From: Hydrocarboniphaga effusa AP103
GTDB lineage: Bacteria > Pseudomonadota > Gammaproteobacteria > Nevskiales > Nevskiaceae
NCBI RefSeq assembly: GCF_000271305.1
Contig: NZ_AKGD01000001.1
Coordinates: forward strand, 1,860,001 to 1,924,000
Reading direction: 5' to 3'
DNA: 64,000 nt
A program made the position numbers and the translations under genes. How positions within the stretch are numbered: the first letter of the stretch is position 1; the number at the start of each line of letters is the position of its first letter. Under the pieces are notes generated by a model that was not told the DNA's origin, did no database searches, and saw nothing but the letters and a program-made list of their open reading frames with translations. This document shows, piece by piece, positions 10,715 through 22,395 of this stretch.

Positions 10715-11605
10715 ATGCAGCTGATCGCGATCCTGTTGGCGCTGGGCCTCGAACGCCTGCTCGGCCAGCTGTCCTGGTGGGGCCAGCCGTTCCTGCAGCA
10801 GACCACGCTGCGCGGAGCGCGCAGGCTCATGCCGTGGCCGGCGATCTGGCGCAGCCCGGTGATCGTACCGATACTGCTGCTGCCGCCGATGGCGCTGACT
10901 GCCGCGCTCGAAAGCCAGATCGAAAACCCGTTCGTCTCGCTGGCCTGGTCCACGCTCGTGCTGCTGCTGTGCCTGGGCCCACGCGATCTCGCCGACGACA
11001 TCAACAGCCTGATCGCGGCCCGCAACGCCGGCGACACCGCCACCGCCACGCGCCTGGCCCGCGCGCTGCAGCGCGGCCCGGAGCCCGACGCGAGCCATCG
11101 ATCGCTGATCGGCGCGCTGTTCATCCAGTCGCACGAGCGCCTGTTCGGCGTGCTGCTGTGGTTCTTCGTGCTCGGACCGGTCGGCGCCGTGCTGTACCGC
11201 GTCGCAAGCCGGCTGCCGCGCCTGCTGCACCAGGAGGGCGAAACCCTGGGCGCGCAGTTCGCCGATACCCTGCACGGCCTGCTCGCCTGGATCCCCGCGC
11301 GCATTACCGCGCTGCTGTTCGGCCTCGCGGGTAGCCTCGACGACGCGCTCAAGGCCTGGGCCCGGCTGCGCAGCGACCCGGTCTTCAACCGGCAGGCCGG
11401 CTGGAGCCGGCAGACCTGGGCGATCCTGGCCGAGATCGCGATCGGCGGCCTCGAAACCGATGGCGAAGACGGCGGCGGGCCTGCATTGCCGCCCACCTTC
11501 GAAGCGACCTTGTCCGAAGTGCAGAGCCTGCAGACGCGCGCGCTGCTGATTTTGCTCGCGTTCTTCGCGTTCTTCGCGACGGGGGCCTGGGTGAGTGGGT
11601 TTTGA
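10715..11605 (+). CDS. ampE: AmpE-like inner-membrane protein
   Basis: A 296-residue protein starting MQLIAILLALGLERLLG, with about four hydrophobic segments and a hydrophobic C-terminus. AmpE is a membrane protein of the CobD/CbiB-like superfamily, linked to beta-lactamase regulation with AmpD. Its exact reaction is not known. Assignment rests on position 4 bases after ampD, similar length and the family-like N-terminus. Confidence 0.85.
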   Translation: MQLIAILLALGLERLLGQLSWWGQPFLQQTTLRGARRLMPWPAIWRSPVIVPILLLPPMALTAALESQIENPFVSLAWSTLVLLLCLGPRDLADDINSLIAARNAGDTATATRLARALQRGPEPDASHRSLIGALFIQSHERLFGVLLWFFVLGPVGAVLYRVASRLPRLLHQEGETLGAQFADTLHGLLAWIPARITALLFGLAGSLDDALKAWARLRSDPVFNRQAGWSRQTWAILAEIAIGGLETDGEDGGGPALPPTFEATLSEVQSLQTRALLILLAFFAFFATGAWVSGF

Positions 11606-11684
11606 TGGGCTTGGGTCGCGGGGGTTTTTGTTGGGCTGCTCCTCTTTTCACTTGGTGGATCAGAGGGCGGACAGCGGGTATGGC

Positions 11685-11824
11685 ATCCCCTCTCCCACTT
11701 GTGGGAGAGGGTGGTCCGCAGGACCGGGAGAGGGGTAGCCCGGAAAAGGGGCGGACTTTTCAGACGAACCCTCTCTCCCCGCCTCCGGCGGGACTCTCTC
11801 CCGCAAGCGGGAGAGAGGAACAAC
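11685..11824. repeat. Dispersed intergenic repeat, copy 2
   Basis: Two hairpin modules sit side by side: CCTCTCCCACTTGTGGGAGAGG, then CCTCTCTCCCCGCC and CTCTCTCCCGCAAGCGGGAGAGAG. The stretch between them reads ACCGGGAGAGGGG. It shares words with the other three intergenic copies. Lying between ampE and the tRNA gene, it could terminate ampE transcription. Confidence 0.7.
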
Positions 11825-11830
11825 GAGGAG

Positions 11831-11902
11831 GGAAGGTTAGCTCAGTGGTAGAGCACTGCATTCACACTGCAGGGGTCGCAAGTTCAAACCTTGCACTTTC
11901 CA
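11831..11902 (+). tRNA. tRNA-Val (anticodon CAC)
   Basis: Folds as a canonical cloverleaf. The acceptor GGAAGGT pairs with ACTTTCC (one G-T pair). The D stem is GCTC/GAGC, and the anticodon stem is CTGCA/TGCAG around the loop TTCACAC, giving anticodon CAC, which reads the valine codon GTG. The T stem is GCAAG/CTTGC with loop TTCAAAC. The discriminator base is A. No CCA is encoded, so the 3' end must be added enzymatically. The downstream coding frame may begin inside its 3' end. Confidence 0.93.
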
Positions 11903-12781
11903 GAAGTAACGCCCGACCGGCGAGGTCAAAGCTCTCAGCGCCGAGCAGCGCTCGCCATCGCAACCGCAACCGCAACCGCAATGCTGGCAATGGCAGCGCC
12001 CGCTCGAGCAGCCCGCGTCGTCGCCATCGCCCCCCACCTCGCCGAACTCGCCTGCGCCGCCGGCGCCTGCGACCAACTCGTCGGCCGGGTCGCCTACAGC
12101 GACTACCCCGCCGACGTGGCGAAACTGCCCAGCGTCGGCGACGCCTTCGCCCTCAACGCCGAAGCCCTGCTCGCGCTGCAACCCGACCTCGTCATCGCCT
12201 GGGACGGCGGCACCCCCGCCGCCACGCTGGCCCAGCTCCAACGTCTCAAGCTCAAGACCCTGAGCCTGCGCGTCAACCGGCTCGACGACATCGAAGCCGC
12301 CCTGATCACGCTCGGCGAGCAGCTCGGCACCCGCGAACCAGCGCGCAAGGCCGCAGCCGACTATCACACCCGCATCGAAACCCTGCGCAGCCGCTACGCC
12401 CACGCGCGTAGATTGCGCGTCTTCTACCAGATCGAGGCCGACCCGATCTTCACGATCAACCACGACAGTCCGATCAGCCAGGCGCTCGCGCTGTGTGGTG
12501 GAGACAACGTGTTCGCCGACCTGCCGCAACTGGCCGGCGCGCTCGGCCGCGAAGCCGTGCTGCAGCGCGACCCGGACGTGGTGATCTGGGGCGACAAGGA
12601 CGACGTCGCCGGCATCGAGGGCTTCTGGAAGCGCTGGCCCGCGGCCAAGGCCACGCGCAGCGGCAATCTCTACGCGGTGAGCTCCGACAAGCTCGCGCGC
12701 GCCACTCCGCGCATGGCCGAAGGCGCTGCCGAACTGTGCGCGGTGCTCGATCTGGCGCGCGGCAAAGCACTGCCGCGCTGA
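11891..12781 (+). CDS. Periplasmic cobalamin/iron-siderophore binding protein (BtuF-like)
   Basis: About 296 residues, with a signal peptide (RRAALAIAT...AMLAMAAPARA) followed by a class III periplasmic-binding fold. Visible segments are RVVAIAPHLAELACAAGACDQLVG, then VGDAFALNAEALLALQPDLVIAWDGG, and a C-terminal PDVVIWGDKDD. Relatives deliver vitamin B12 or ferric siderophores to an ABC importer; no btuC or btuD is adjacent. The only in-frame starts are TTG at 11891, inside the tRNA gene, and ATG at 11981. The ATG would leave a signal peptide of only about ten residues, so I favour the TTG. An in-frame stop at 11849 rules out a start further upstream. Confidence 0.8.
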   Translation: MHFPEVTPDRRGQSSQRRAALAIATATATAMLAMAAPARAARVVAIAPHLAELACAAGACDQLVGRVAYSDYPADVAKLPSVGDAFALNAEALLALQPDLVIAWDGGTPAATLAQLQRLKLKTLSLRVNRLDDIEAALITLGEQLGTREPARKAAADYHTRIETLRSRYAHARRLRVFYQIEADPIFTINHDSPISQALALCGGDNVFADLPQLAGALGREAVLQRDPDVVIWGDKDDVAGIEGFWKRWPAAKATRSGNLYAVSSDKLARATPRMAEGAAELCAVLDLARGKALPR

Positions 12782-12863
12782 TCGCGGCCGGTGCGCCGTG
12801 TTCCGGCGTAGTTCAGCCTCGACCCGCAACATCGACGCTCATCCCGCCGCCCTCATTCCGATC

Positions 12864-13628
12864 ATGGAAGGCACGCTGCCGCTCACGACTTTCAAGGTGT
12901 TGACGCTCAACACCCACAAGGGCTTCACCGCCCTCAACCGGCGTTTCATGCTGCACGATCTGCGTGACGCGGTGCGCGGCGTCGGCGCCGACGTGGTGTT
13001 CCTGCAGGAGGTGCTCGGCAGCCACGAACTGCACGCGACGAAGCAGAAGGAGTGGCCGACGGCGCCGCAGTACGAATTCCTCGCCGATACCATCTGGGGC
13101 CACTACTCCTACGGCCGTAACGCGATCTATCCCGAAGGCCATCACGGCAACGCGGTGCTGTCGAAATTCCCGATCTCGGCCTGGAAGAACCACGATGTCT
13201 CGATCGCCGGCCCCGAGCGCCGCGGGCTGCTGCATTGCACGCTGCGGATCCCGGACCGCGACCTCGAGGTACACGCGATCTGCGCGCACCTCGGGCTCAT
13301 GGAAGATCATCGACGCCAGCAGCTCGAGCTGCTCTGCAAGCTCGTGCACCAGGCGGTGCCGCCCGATGCGCCGTTGATCGTCGCGGGCGATTTCAACGAT
13401 TGGCGCGTGCGTGCGCACAAGCAGCTCGAAAAAGGCTGCGGCCTCACCGAAGCCTTCGCCGCACACAACGGCGCGGCCGCGCGCAGCTTCCCGTCACGGT
13501 TTCCAGTGCTCCGGCTCGATCGCATCTACACGCGCAACGTGCGCACGGCGCAGCCGGCGGTACTCGCATCGAAGCCCTGGTCGCATCTATCGGATCACGC
13601 GGCACTCGCGTTGGAGATCACGCTATGA
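12864..13628 (+). CDS. Endonuclease/exonuclease/phosphatase (EEP) family protein
   Basis: A 254-residue Mg-dependent phosphodiesterase fold. Motifs are TLNTHKG near the start (metal-site Asn), VVFLQEV (Glu), APLIVAGDFNDWR (Asp/Asn pair) and SDHAALALEI (catalytic Asp-His) at the end. This set is shared with the YbhP protein encoded beside clsB in E. coli. The ATG at 12864 is chosen because the domain starts a few residues later. Its stop overlaps the clsB start (ATGA), implying translational coupling and a role in lipid or membrane metabolism. Confidence 0.88.
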   Translation: MEGTLPLTTFKVLTLNTHKGFTALNRRFMLHDLRDAVRGVGADVVFLQEVLGSHELHATKQKEWPTAPQYEFLADTIWGHYSYGRNAIYPEGHHGNAVLSKFPISAWKNHDVSIAGPERRGLLHCTLRIPDRDLEVHAICAHLGLMEDHRRQQLELLCKLVHQAVPPDAPLIVAGDFNDWRVRAHKQLEKGCGLTEAFAAHNGAAARSFPSRFPVLRLDRIYTRNVRTAQPAVLASKPWSHLSDHAALALEITL

Positions 13629-14902
13629 AAGACGATCGTCGACATCCGTGGCGTGCAGGCAACCGCGTGCAATTGCTCGAAAACGGCGAGGCTTACTACC
13701 CGCGCGTGCTCGAGATCGTCAACGCCGCCGAAAAGGAGATCTTCGTCGAGACCTTCATCCTGTTCGACGATCCGGTCGGCAAGCCTTTTCAGCAGGCGCT
13801 GATCGCCGCTGCCCGGCGCGGTTGCCGCGTGGAGCTGACGGTCGACGGCTACGGCTCGGCGAATCTGACACCCGAGTTCATCGGCGAAATGACCAGCGTG
13901 GGCATTCAGTTCCACGTCTACCGGCCGCAGCCGAAAGTCATGGGCATGCGAACGAACCTGTTCCGCCGCCTGCATCGCAAACTCATCGTCGTCGACGGGC
14001 GCATCGCGTTTTGCGGCGGCATCAACATCGCGTTCGATCACGTCGCCGATTTCGGCCCGACCTCGAAGCAGGATTATGCGGTCGAAGTCGAAGGTCCGAT
14101 CGTGCGCGACATCCATCGCTTCGTGGAATTGTCGGTCGCCAAGAGCGAGGCCAAGCAGAACCGGCTCAAGCGCTGGTGGCAGCGGCGCAAGCAGGCGATT
14201 CCGGAGCCCGAGCACGCATCGGTCGGCAGCGTGAACGCAATGTTCGTCATCCGCGACAACGAGCGCCATCACGACGACATCGAACGCCAATACCGGCTCG
14301 CGATCAAATCGGCGCGCAGCCGGATCGTGATCGCGAACGCCTATTTCTTTCCGGGCTGGCGATTGCTGCGCAACCTGCGCGATGCCGCGCGGCGCGGAGT
14401 CGACGTCACACTGATCCTGCAGGGCAAGCCGGACATGTGGTACGTGAAGTGGGTGGCCGAGAATCTCTACCACTACCTCATGAAAGCCGGCGTGCGCATT
14501 TACGAATACTGCGAGCGCCCGCTGCATGCAAAGGTTGCGGTGATCGACGATCACTGGGCGACCGTCGGATCGAGCAATCTCGATCCGCTGAGCCTTTACC
14601 TGAACCTCGAATCGAACCTGGTGTTTCGCGATGCGGCTTTCAACGCGCATCTCGCTTCGAGGCTGCGGCATCTGATGCAGCAATGCTGTCGCGAGGTGCA
14701 GTGGGATTCGATTCCGCATCGCGACATTCGGCGTCAGCTGTTCGTGTTCATCACCTACCACCTGGGCCGTCGCTTCCCGGCCTGGGCCGGCTGGCGCCCG
14801 GCGCATGCGCAGAAGCAGGGCATCGCAGCGCCCGATTCGCGCCCGCCGGACGATCAGCGCGAAGCACCAGGCTCTTTGCAGGCGCAGAGCGCCAAGCACT
14901 GA
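13625..14902 (+). CDS. clsB: Cardiolipin synthase B (phospholipase D family)
   Basis: A 425-residue cytoplasmic-face enzyme that joins two phosphatidyl units to make cardiolipin. Two HKD motifs are intact: HRKLIVVDGRIAFCGG (about 117-132) and HAKVAVIDDHWATVGSSN in the second half. The start overlaps the stop of the EEP gene by four bases, matching the ybhP-clsB arrangement. The short Arg/Pro-rich tail after residue 395 is not conserved in the family. Confidence 0.93.
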   Translation: MKDDRRHPWRAGNRVQLLENGEAYYPRVLEIVNAAEKEIFVETFILFDDPVGKPFQQALIAAARRGCRVELTVDGYGSANLTPEFIGEMTSVGIQFHVYRPQPKVMGMRTNLFRRLHRKLIVVDGRIAFCGGINIAFDHVADFGPTSKQDYAVEVEGPIVRDIHRFVELSVAKSEAKQNRLKRWWQRRKQAIPEPEHASVGSVNAMFVIRDNERHHDDIERQYRLAIKSARSRIVIANAYFFPGWRLLRNLRDAARRGVDVTLILQGKPDMWYVKWVAENLYHYLMKAGVRIYEYCERPLHAKVAVIDDHWATVGSSNLDPLSLYLNLESNLVFRDAAFNAHLASRLRHLMQQCCREVQWDSIPHRDIRRQLFVFITYHLGRRFPAWAGWRPAHAQKQGIAAPDSRPPDDQREAPGSLQAQSAKH

Positions 14903-14909
14903 ATGTGCG

Positions 14910-15012
14910 TCCCTCTCCTCCGGGAGAGGGGTTGGGATGAGGACGTCGCGCCCATAGCCGGGCTATTTCTGATAGCCCCTCACCCTCGATCCCTCTCGCG
15001 GAGAAGAGGGAT
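14910..15012. repeat. Dispersed intergenic repeat, copy 3
   Basis: It contains CCCTCTCCTCCGGGAGAGGGG and then GATGAGG. An internal hairpin (ATAGCCGGGCTAT) follows, then CCCCTCACCCTCGATCCCTCTC. It is the same element type as copies 1, 2 and 4. Here it lies between convergent clsB and the DUF808 gene, a good position for a bidirectional terminator. Confidence 0.7.
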
Positions 15013-15020
15013 GACGAGCG

Positions 15021-15908
15021 TCAGCGCCGGAACCGCGCGATCAACTGCGCCACGCCGACGATGATCGCGCCGACGATGATGCCGACGAGCGCGTTGAGCA
15101 GCGTCGTCACGAGACCCGACAGGGCACCCGTATGATGCGCGAGGTCTTCGACGCCGTGATGCAGCGCCGGCACGCCATGCACGAGAATGCCACCGCCGAC
15201 GAGGAACATCGCGGCGGTGCCCGCGATCGACAGCGCCTTCATGAGCCAGGGCGCGAACGCGAGCAGGCCGCGTCCGAACGCCTGGGCCGATGCGCTCTGG
15301 CGTCGCGTCAACGCAAGACCGGCGTCGTCGATCTTGACGATGCCCGCGACGAATCCGTAGACGCCGGCCGTCATGATCAAGGCGATGCCCGCGACCACCA
15401 CGACCTGCTGGCCGAAACTCGCGCCCGCGACCGCGCCCAGCGTAATCGCGATGATTTCGGCCGACAGGATGAAATCGGTGCGGATCGCGCCCTTGATCTT
15501 GTCCTTCTCGAAGTCGAGTAGATCGATCGCCGGATCGGCGACCGCCTGCTTGTGCTCGGTCTCGCCGTCGCCGTGATCGATGAACTTGTGCACGATCTTC
15601 TCGAAGCCTTCGAAGCACAGGAACGCGCCGCCGATCATCAGCAGCGGCGTGATCAGCCACGGAATGAAATAGCTGATCGCGAGCGCCGCCGGAACCAATA
15701 TCGCCTTGTTGACGAACGAGCCCTTGGCCACCGCCCAGACCACCGGCAGTTCGCGATCGGCCTTCACGCCGGTGACCTGCTGCGCGTTGAGCGCGAGATC
15801 GTCGCCAAGCACGCCGGCGGTTTTCTTCGCCGCGGTCTTGGTCATCAGGGCGACGTCGTCGAGTACGGCGGCGATGTCGTCGAGCAAAACTAGCAGGCTG
15901 CTGGCCAT
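15021..15908 (-). CDS. DUF808-family inner-membrane protein (YedI-like)
   Basis: A 295-residue protein with the DUF808 start [41 protein letters not shown]-like, an unmistakable family signature, followed by about six membrane helices. Family members (YedI, MutK-like) are widespread but of unknown function. Full length; monocistronic, with a GFA-family gene upstream on the same strand. Confidence 0.9.
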   Translation of the reverse strand: MASSLLVLLDDIAAVLDDVALMTKTAAKKTAGVLGDDLALNAQQVTGVKADRELPVVWAVAKGSFVNKAILVPAALAISYFIPWLITPLLMIGGAFLCFEGFEKIVHKFIDHGDGETEHKQAVADPAIDLLDFEKDKIKGAIRTDFILSAEIIAITLGAVAGASFGQQVVVVAGIALIMTAGVYGFVAGIVKIDDAGLALTRRQSASAQAFGRGLLAFAPWLMKALSIAGTAAMFLVGGGILVHGVPALHHGVEDLAHHTGALSGLVTTLLNALVGIIVGAIIVGVAQLIARFRR

Positions 15909-15938
15909 GGGTTTCCGATTGCGTTTCTTTGAAGGTGG

Positions 15939-16307
15939 TTAGAAAGATCGGCCGTCGACCTGGATGGTCTTGACGGTCGAAAGGTCCAGGTTCTCGATGC
16001 AGCGCAGGTTGATGCCGGCCATCTTGTTGCCTTCGCGATCACGCCCGGAGGCGAACGGAGCGCAGCCGCATTTGCTGCAGAAATGGTGCTCGATGATGTG
16101 CTTGTTGAACCGATACGTCGCGTAGTCGCCCACGGGCGTCTTCAGCGTGAGTTGCGTGTGCGGCACGAACCAGAGTCGATAGCCCTTGCGGCTGCAATGC
16201 GAGCAATTGCAGTCCATGGCCTGGTCGATCTCGCCTTCGACTTCGAACGCGATCTTTCCGCAGTGACAGCTGCCTTGATAGAGCACGACGACGTCCTCTG
16301 CTTGCAT
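15939..16307 (-). CDS. GFA (glutathione-dependent formaldehyde-activating) family protein
   Basis: A 122-residue zinc protein. Its cysteine pattern GSCHCG, CNCSHCSRKG and CSKCGCAPF supplies the two zinc sites of the CENP-V/GFA fold. Few members of this family have a proven role, and the formaldehyde activity is known only for some. The ATG at 16307 is chosen because the longer open frame reads through non-coding sequence. It lies 26 bases downstream of ppc on the same strand. Confidence 0.88.
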   Translation of the reverse strand: MQAEDVVVLYQGSCHCGKIAFEVEGEIDQAMDCNCSHCSRKGYRLWFVPHTQLTLKTPVGDYATYRFNKHIIEHHFCSKCGCAPFASGRDREGNKMAGINLRCIENLDLSTVKTIQVDGRSF

Positions 16308-16333
16308 CCTTCCGTGGATGGGTTTGCGGCGGC

Positions 16334-19066
<2,733 letters not shown>

Positions 19067-19263
19067 AGGAATACGGTGCACGCAAACGCCGTACCTCGCC
19101 AATCCCCGCTCGAAAAAAAAAGCGCACACCTGTTTGCGCGTGGGCTTTGAGTTCCGGCTTCCCCGGAATGCGCGGCTCGACTCACCTCACCACGATCGCC
19201 TTGACGTTCAGGCCCTTGCGCTGCAAAGACCACCGACGCGTCCGCCCCGGTGGCCTGTCGATC

Positions 19264-20607
19264 TCAGTTTTCCCGAAACTGGAGCCGGGCCGGCACGCTC
19301 ACGTTCTTGGTGGTCAGGGGGTAGTCCTCGATCGTCACCGTGTTCTGCTGGAGCGTCCCCGTGAATGCACCTCCGCCCAGGACGGTGAAATTCAGCCTGC
19401 CCATCGATTCACTGGTGAAATCACCCGCAAGCTGCATGAACTGCTCGAGATCGCCCGAGGGCTTGGACTCGACCCAGACGTGCCGGAGCGACCAGGTTCC
19501 CGCGCCGTCGCCATCGAAATCCGACAGCGACAGACGGCCGGAGGTGATGGTCTCGGGGTTCTCCCAGGTTTCCCGCGGCAGGCCTTCGTATGGCAACGCC
19601 TGTCCATTGAACTCGGCCAGGTTGAACAAGCAGGGCGCGCCCGGGCTTGCCGGCGTACACAGGCCGGATTGCACGCGAATGTTCGCAACCAGCATCACGA
19701 GCTCACCCTGAAGCTCGGCGTACTCCGCGGAAACCGCTACCGGGTTGGACTGCGGCGCGGTGGCGGGTGCCGTATACAGGGCCGCGCGATCTTCCTGGAC
19801 CGATACGGTGCCGACGCTGGCGTTGCCTCCCGAGCTGCCGTTCACCGACCAGTTCCTCGCCAGATTGCGGATCACCGTGCTCGGCTGGCACTGCGCGATC
19901 AGCGGCGTGAGCAGATCGTCCGGCTGCACACGCTCGCAGACCACCACCGACAGCGAAACCGTCTCGCCCGGTTTGACCGTCGCCGATTGCGGAGACAGCT
20001 GCACTCCGCTCATCAGCGACCAGTCGCTGAAGTGCTGGATATCGACCGACACGGTTTTGGCCTCGGCGTCGAGCTGCAGGTCTTCGTGCAGCTCCCAGAA
20101 GCCATCCCGGTCCTGGCTCACTACGCGCAGCAGCGGCGCCGCCGTGCCGAGGATCTGCTCGGGCGTGAACCTGAAGCTCAGCCGCACCGGGACAGCAAAC
20201 GAGACGCCCTCCGGGCCGAGCCTGAAAGCACCGCCGATCTTTCCGTGTGCATGGTTGGAAATCGGCTGGATGCTGACGATCTGCTCGTCGGCGAGCGCGC
20301 CGGCAGGCACCTCGATGCGCAAGGCCCCGTCGGCCGATTCGAGAACCCCGCCTGCAGGTCCGATCGATTGCGTCACCGCAGGCTCGAGCGCATCCCCCAC
20401 CGCGGTGGCGACCGCCTCGACCGGCTCCTGCCCGGGAGGCGGCTCCTGGGTCGGCGAGCCCCCGTCGGAGCCGGAGCCGCAGGCCGCCAGAAGCAGGAGC
20501 AAAGCCGCGGCCCAGATCGGGCGGCTCTTGCGAAGCGGGTATCCGTCGAGAAAGAAATCTTGGCGCGCCACGCCCTTGGGGCGGCGCGATCTGCTGCGAT
20601 CTGCCAT
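19264..20607 (-). CDS. Large surface or periplasmic lipoprotein with ZU5-like and Ig-like regions
   Basis: A 447-residue protein. A basic N-terminus and hydrophobic LLLLLAAC lipobox (Cys at about 44) mark it as a lipoprotein; the unusually long lead before the membrane segment suggests the true start may be internal. A segment IGPAGGVLESADGALRIEVPAGAL is typical of ZU5-like domains. A bacterial Ig-like stretch (LSPQSATVKPGETVSLSV) follows. The C-terminal 120 residues are unrecognised. No functional assignment. Confidence 0.7.
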   Translation of the reverse strand: MADRSRSRRPKGVARQDFFLDGYPLRKSRPIWAAALLLLLAACGSGSDGGSPTQEPPPGQEPVEAVATAVGDALEPAVTQSIGPAGGVLESADGALRIEVPAGALADEQIVSIQPISNHAHGKIGGAFRLGPEGVSFAVPVRLSFRFTPEQILGTAAPLLRVVSQDRDGFWELHEDLQLDAEAKTVSVDIQHFSDWSLMSGVQLSPQSATVKPGETVSLSVVVCERVQPDDLLTPLIAQCQPSTVIRNLARNWSVNGSSGGNASVGTVSVQEDRAALYTAPATAPQSNPVAVSAEYAELQGELVMLVANIRVQSGLCTPASPGAPCLFNLAEFNGQALPYEGLPRETWENPETITSGRLSLSDFDGDGAGTWSLRHVWVESKPSGDLEQFMQLAGDFTSESMGRLNFTVLGGGAFTGTLQQNTVTIEDYPLTTKNVSVPARLQFREN

Positions 20608-20659
20608 CTGAGTTCCGCTTTTTCCAGGATTGAATGTTCGGCGGGCTCGCGGGCCGCGC

Positions 20660-21208
20660 CTATTCGCGGCTTGCAAGCCCGCCGCTGAGCGCCCGCATGC
20701 GGCTCGTTACCGGCCGCGCCACCTTCGCGAACGCCTGACCCTCGGCGCGCAGTTGCAGGACCTGCTTTTGTTTCTCGTCGGCCAGCTGCAGCGCAGCCTG
20801 CTTCTGGGTCGCGGTCAGCGACCGGGTCTCCGCCAGCCGGTGACGCGAATCGGCGAAGGACTGCAGGATCTCGGCTTCCGGGACGTTGGCCAGGAAGCCG
20901 CGGAAGGTGTCGCCCAGCGCCTTTTTCCAGCTTTCTTCGGTGAAGCCGGCAGCCGGGATCAGCCCCTGGCTTTCGGCGTCCTGTTCGAACCAGTCGCCGG
21001 CCAGCTCGTCGTCATAGGCAAAGTTGCCGAGTTCGTCCTGCAAGGCTTCGAGCAACTGGACGACCTTGGCGGCCTCTTGCTCCGACAAGGCCCGCGCAGT
21101 CGCCGGCATCACGAAGCCAGCGAGGCCCAGCGTGATCACGAGCACCCGCACCCAGGTGATGTCGCATCGCTGACCATTTTTCGCGCCGAAGACAGACACT
21201 CGTTTCAC
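20660..21208 (-). CDS. Small secreted helical protein, unknown function
   Basis: About 182 residues from a GTG at 21208. That start is preferred because GGGGGAG lies just upstream and it opens a signal peptide (VRVLVITLGLAGFVMPATARA). The longer open frame continues upstream without family resemblance. The mature part is Gln/Glu/Lys-rich and predicted mostly helical (TATQKQAALQLADEKQKQ). It lies 52 bases upstream of the large lipoprotein gene on the same strand, so the two may act together at the envelope. I do not recognise the family. Confidence 0.65.
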   Translation of the reverse strand: MKRVSVFGAKNGQRCDITWVRVLVITLGLAGFVMPATARALSEQEAAKVVQLLEALQDELGNFAYDDELAGDWFEQDAESQGLIPAAGFTEESWKKALGDTFRGFLANVPEAEILQSFADSRHRLAETRSLTATQKQAALQLADEKQKQVLQLRAEGQAFAKVARPVTSRMRALSGGLASRE

Positions 21209-21426
21209 GCCGGCTCCCCCATCTCGTCGAGGCGCGGCGCCACAAGCGCCGCGTATTCGGCACAGGATCGCGGGCGCGATGCGTGTTGGTCTTGGTCCCA
21301 GGCGAACGGATGCTGCCGGAAACGAAGGCGCTCGCTGCCGGGAGCGAATGAAACGTCCCGGCGGAACCTCCCGCAGGGTCCAGGAGCGCTTCCGTTGCAG
21401 AAAGAGCGGGGCCGGTGCCTGCTTTT

Positions 21427-22395
21427 TCAGCGCAAGCGCTTGCGCATGGCCATCGCACGCACGTCCGATGGGGTAAGGCCGTAGCGGCGGCGAAAGGCCC
21501 GGTTGAAGTTCGACAGGTCGGTGAATCCGGAGTCGAATGCGATCTCCGAAATACCGGTTTCCACGGGCCCTTGGTCGAGTCGCGCAAATGCCAGTGCGAG
21601 CCGGCTGCCACGCAGGAATTCCGTGAACGTGGTTCCTTCGCGCTCGAACAACTGCTGGATATACCGAGGCGTCACGCCCTGGCGCCTGGCCACCGAAGCG
21701 ACACCGAGCGCTGGATCGCAAAGTCGATCCATCACGTCTTTCTTGATCAGCTCGAGCCTGGCTGCACGGATACCGCGCTCGTTGCGCTCCGCGCCTCCCT
21801 CCACGAACCCCTCCAGAACCAGGGCGACCAGATCGTGAATATGGTGAGCGGCGGTCTGGCGTGCCTTGTCGGTTTGCGGCGGTGATTGCCGTAGCAGGCC
21901 CGCATAGCCGGCGAACAAGGACGCGCCCGGGGCACTGCGCGGAACGTGGTAGCACGGCGCCAGGTCGAGGCGAGGCACGCGTGCCGCAATCTCCGAGCGC
22001 CCGAGCGAAACCAGTTCCACCGTCGAGGGGCGGCCATGCCGAACCTCAAAGCAGGTGCCTTCGTTGACGAGCATCAGGTCGCCGGCCTTGACGGTGAAAG
22101 CGCGCCCGCGCTCGACGCAAACCTCGTGATCGTCGGAGACCATCGCCAGCGTGTAGTTGTCGCGCCCGTCGCCCAGCAGATCGCGTGGTCGACTGCCCAC
22201 CATCGCCGGATAGTGGGCCTTGGCAACGGCGACGGCATCCGGCAGCTCGAAAATCGCAATGTCGATGCGCAGGTCGTCCTCATCGAGCGGCCTGAAACGC
22301 ATGCCGGCCCAATGGCGCGCGACGAAGTCATGAACGAACGCCAAGCGTTTCGCTTCCGGAACGGCTGCCGTCGAGATTCTTTGCATGCGAAGCAT
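21427..22395 (-). CDS. AraC/XylS-family transcriptional regulator (1)
   Basis: A 322-residue protein with an N-terminal AraC-binding-like domain of the FeaR/XylS type and a C-terminal double helix-turn-helix (about 220-320; ISEIAFDSGFTDLSNFNRAFRRRYGLTPSDVR). The starts at 22395 or nine bases inside are both plausible. About 280 bases upstream sits a promoter almost identical to the one before paaA, so expression may be linked to phenylacetate catabolism. The effector is unknown. Confidence 0.88.
   Translation of the reverse strand: MLRMQRISTAAVPEAKRLAFVHDFVARHWAGMRFRPLDEDDLRIDIAIFELPDAVAVAKAHYPAMVGSRPRDLLGDGRDNYTLAMVSDDHEVCVERGRAFTVKAGDLMLVNEGTCFEVRHGRPSTVELVSLGRSEIAARVPRLDLAPCYHVPRSAPGASLFAGYAGLLRQSPPQTDKARQTAAHHIHDLVALVLEGFVEGGAERNERGIRAARLELIKKDVMDRLCDPALGVASVARRQGVTPRYIQQLFEREGTTFTEFLRGSRLALAFARLDQGPVETGISEIAFDSGFTDLSNFNRAFRRRYGLTPSDVRAMAMRKRLR

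Noticed and set aside
11950-11980. Phase-variable repeat from the hexamer run in the signal peptide
   Set aside because: A six-base unit keeps the frame, so changes in copy number would only alter length, and three copies are too few to slip readily.
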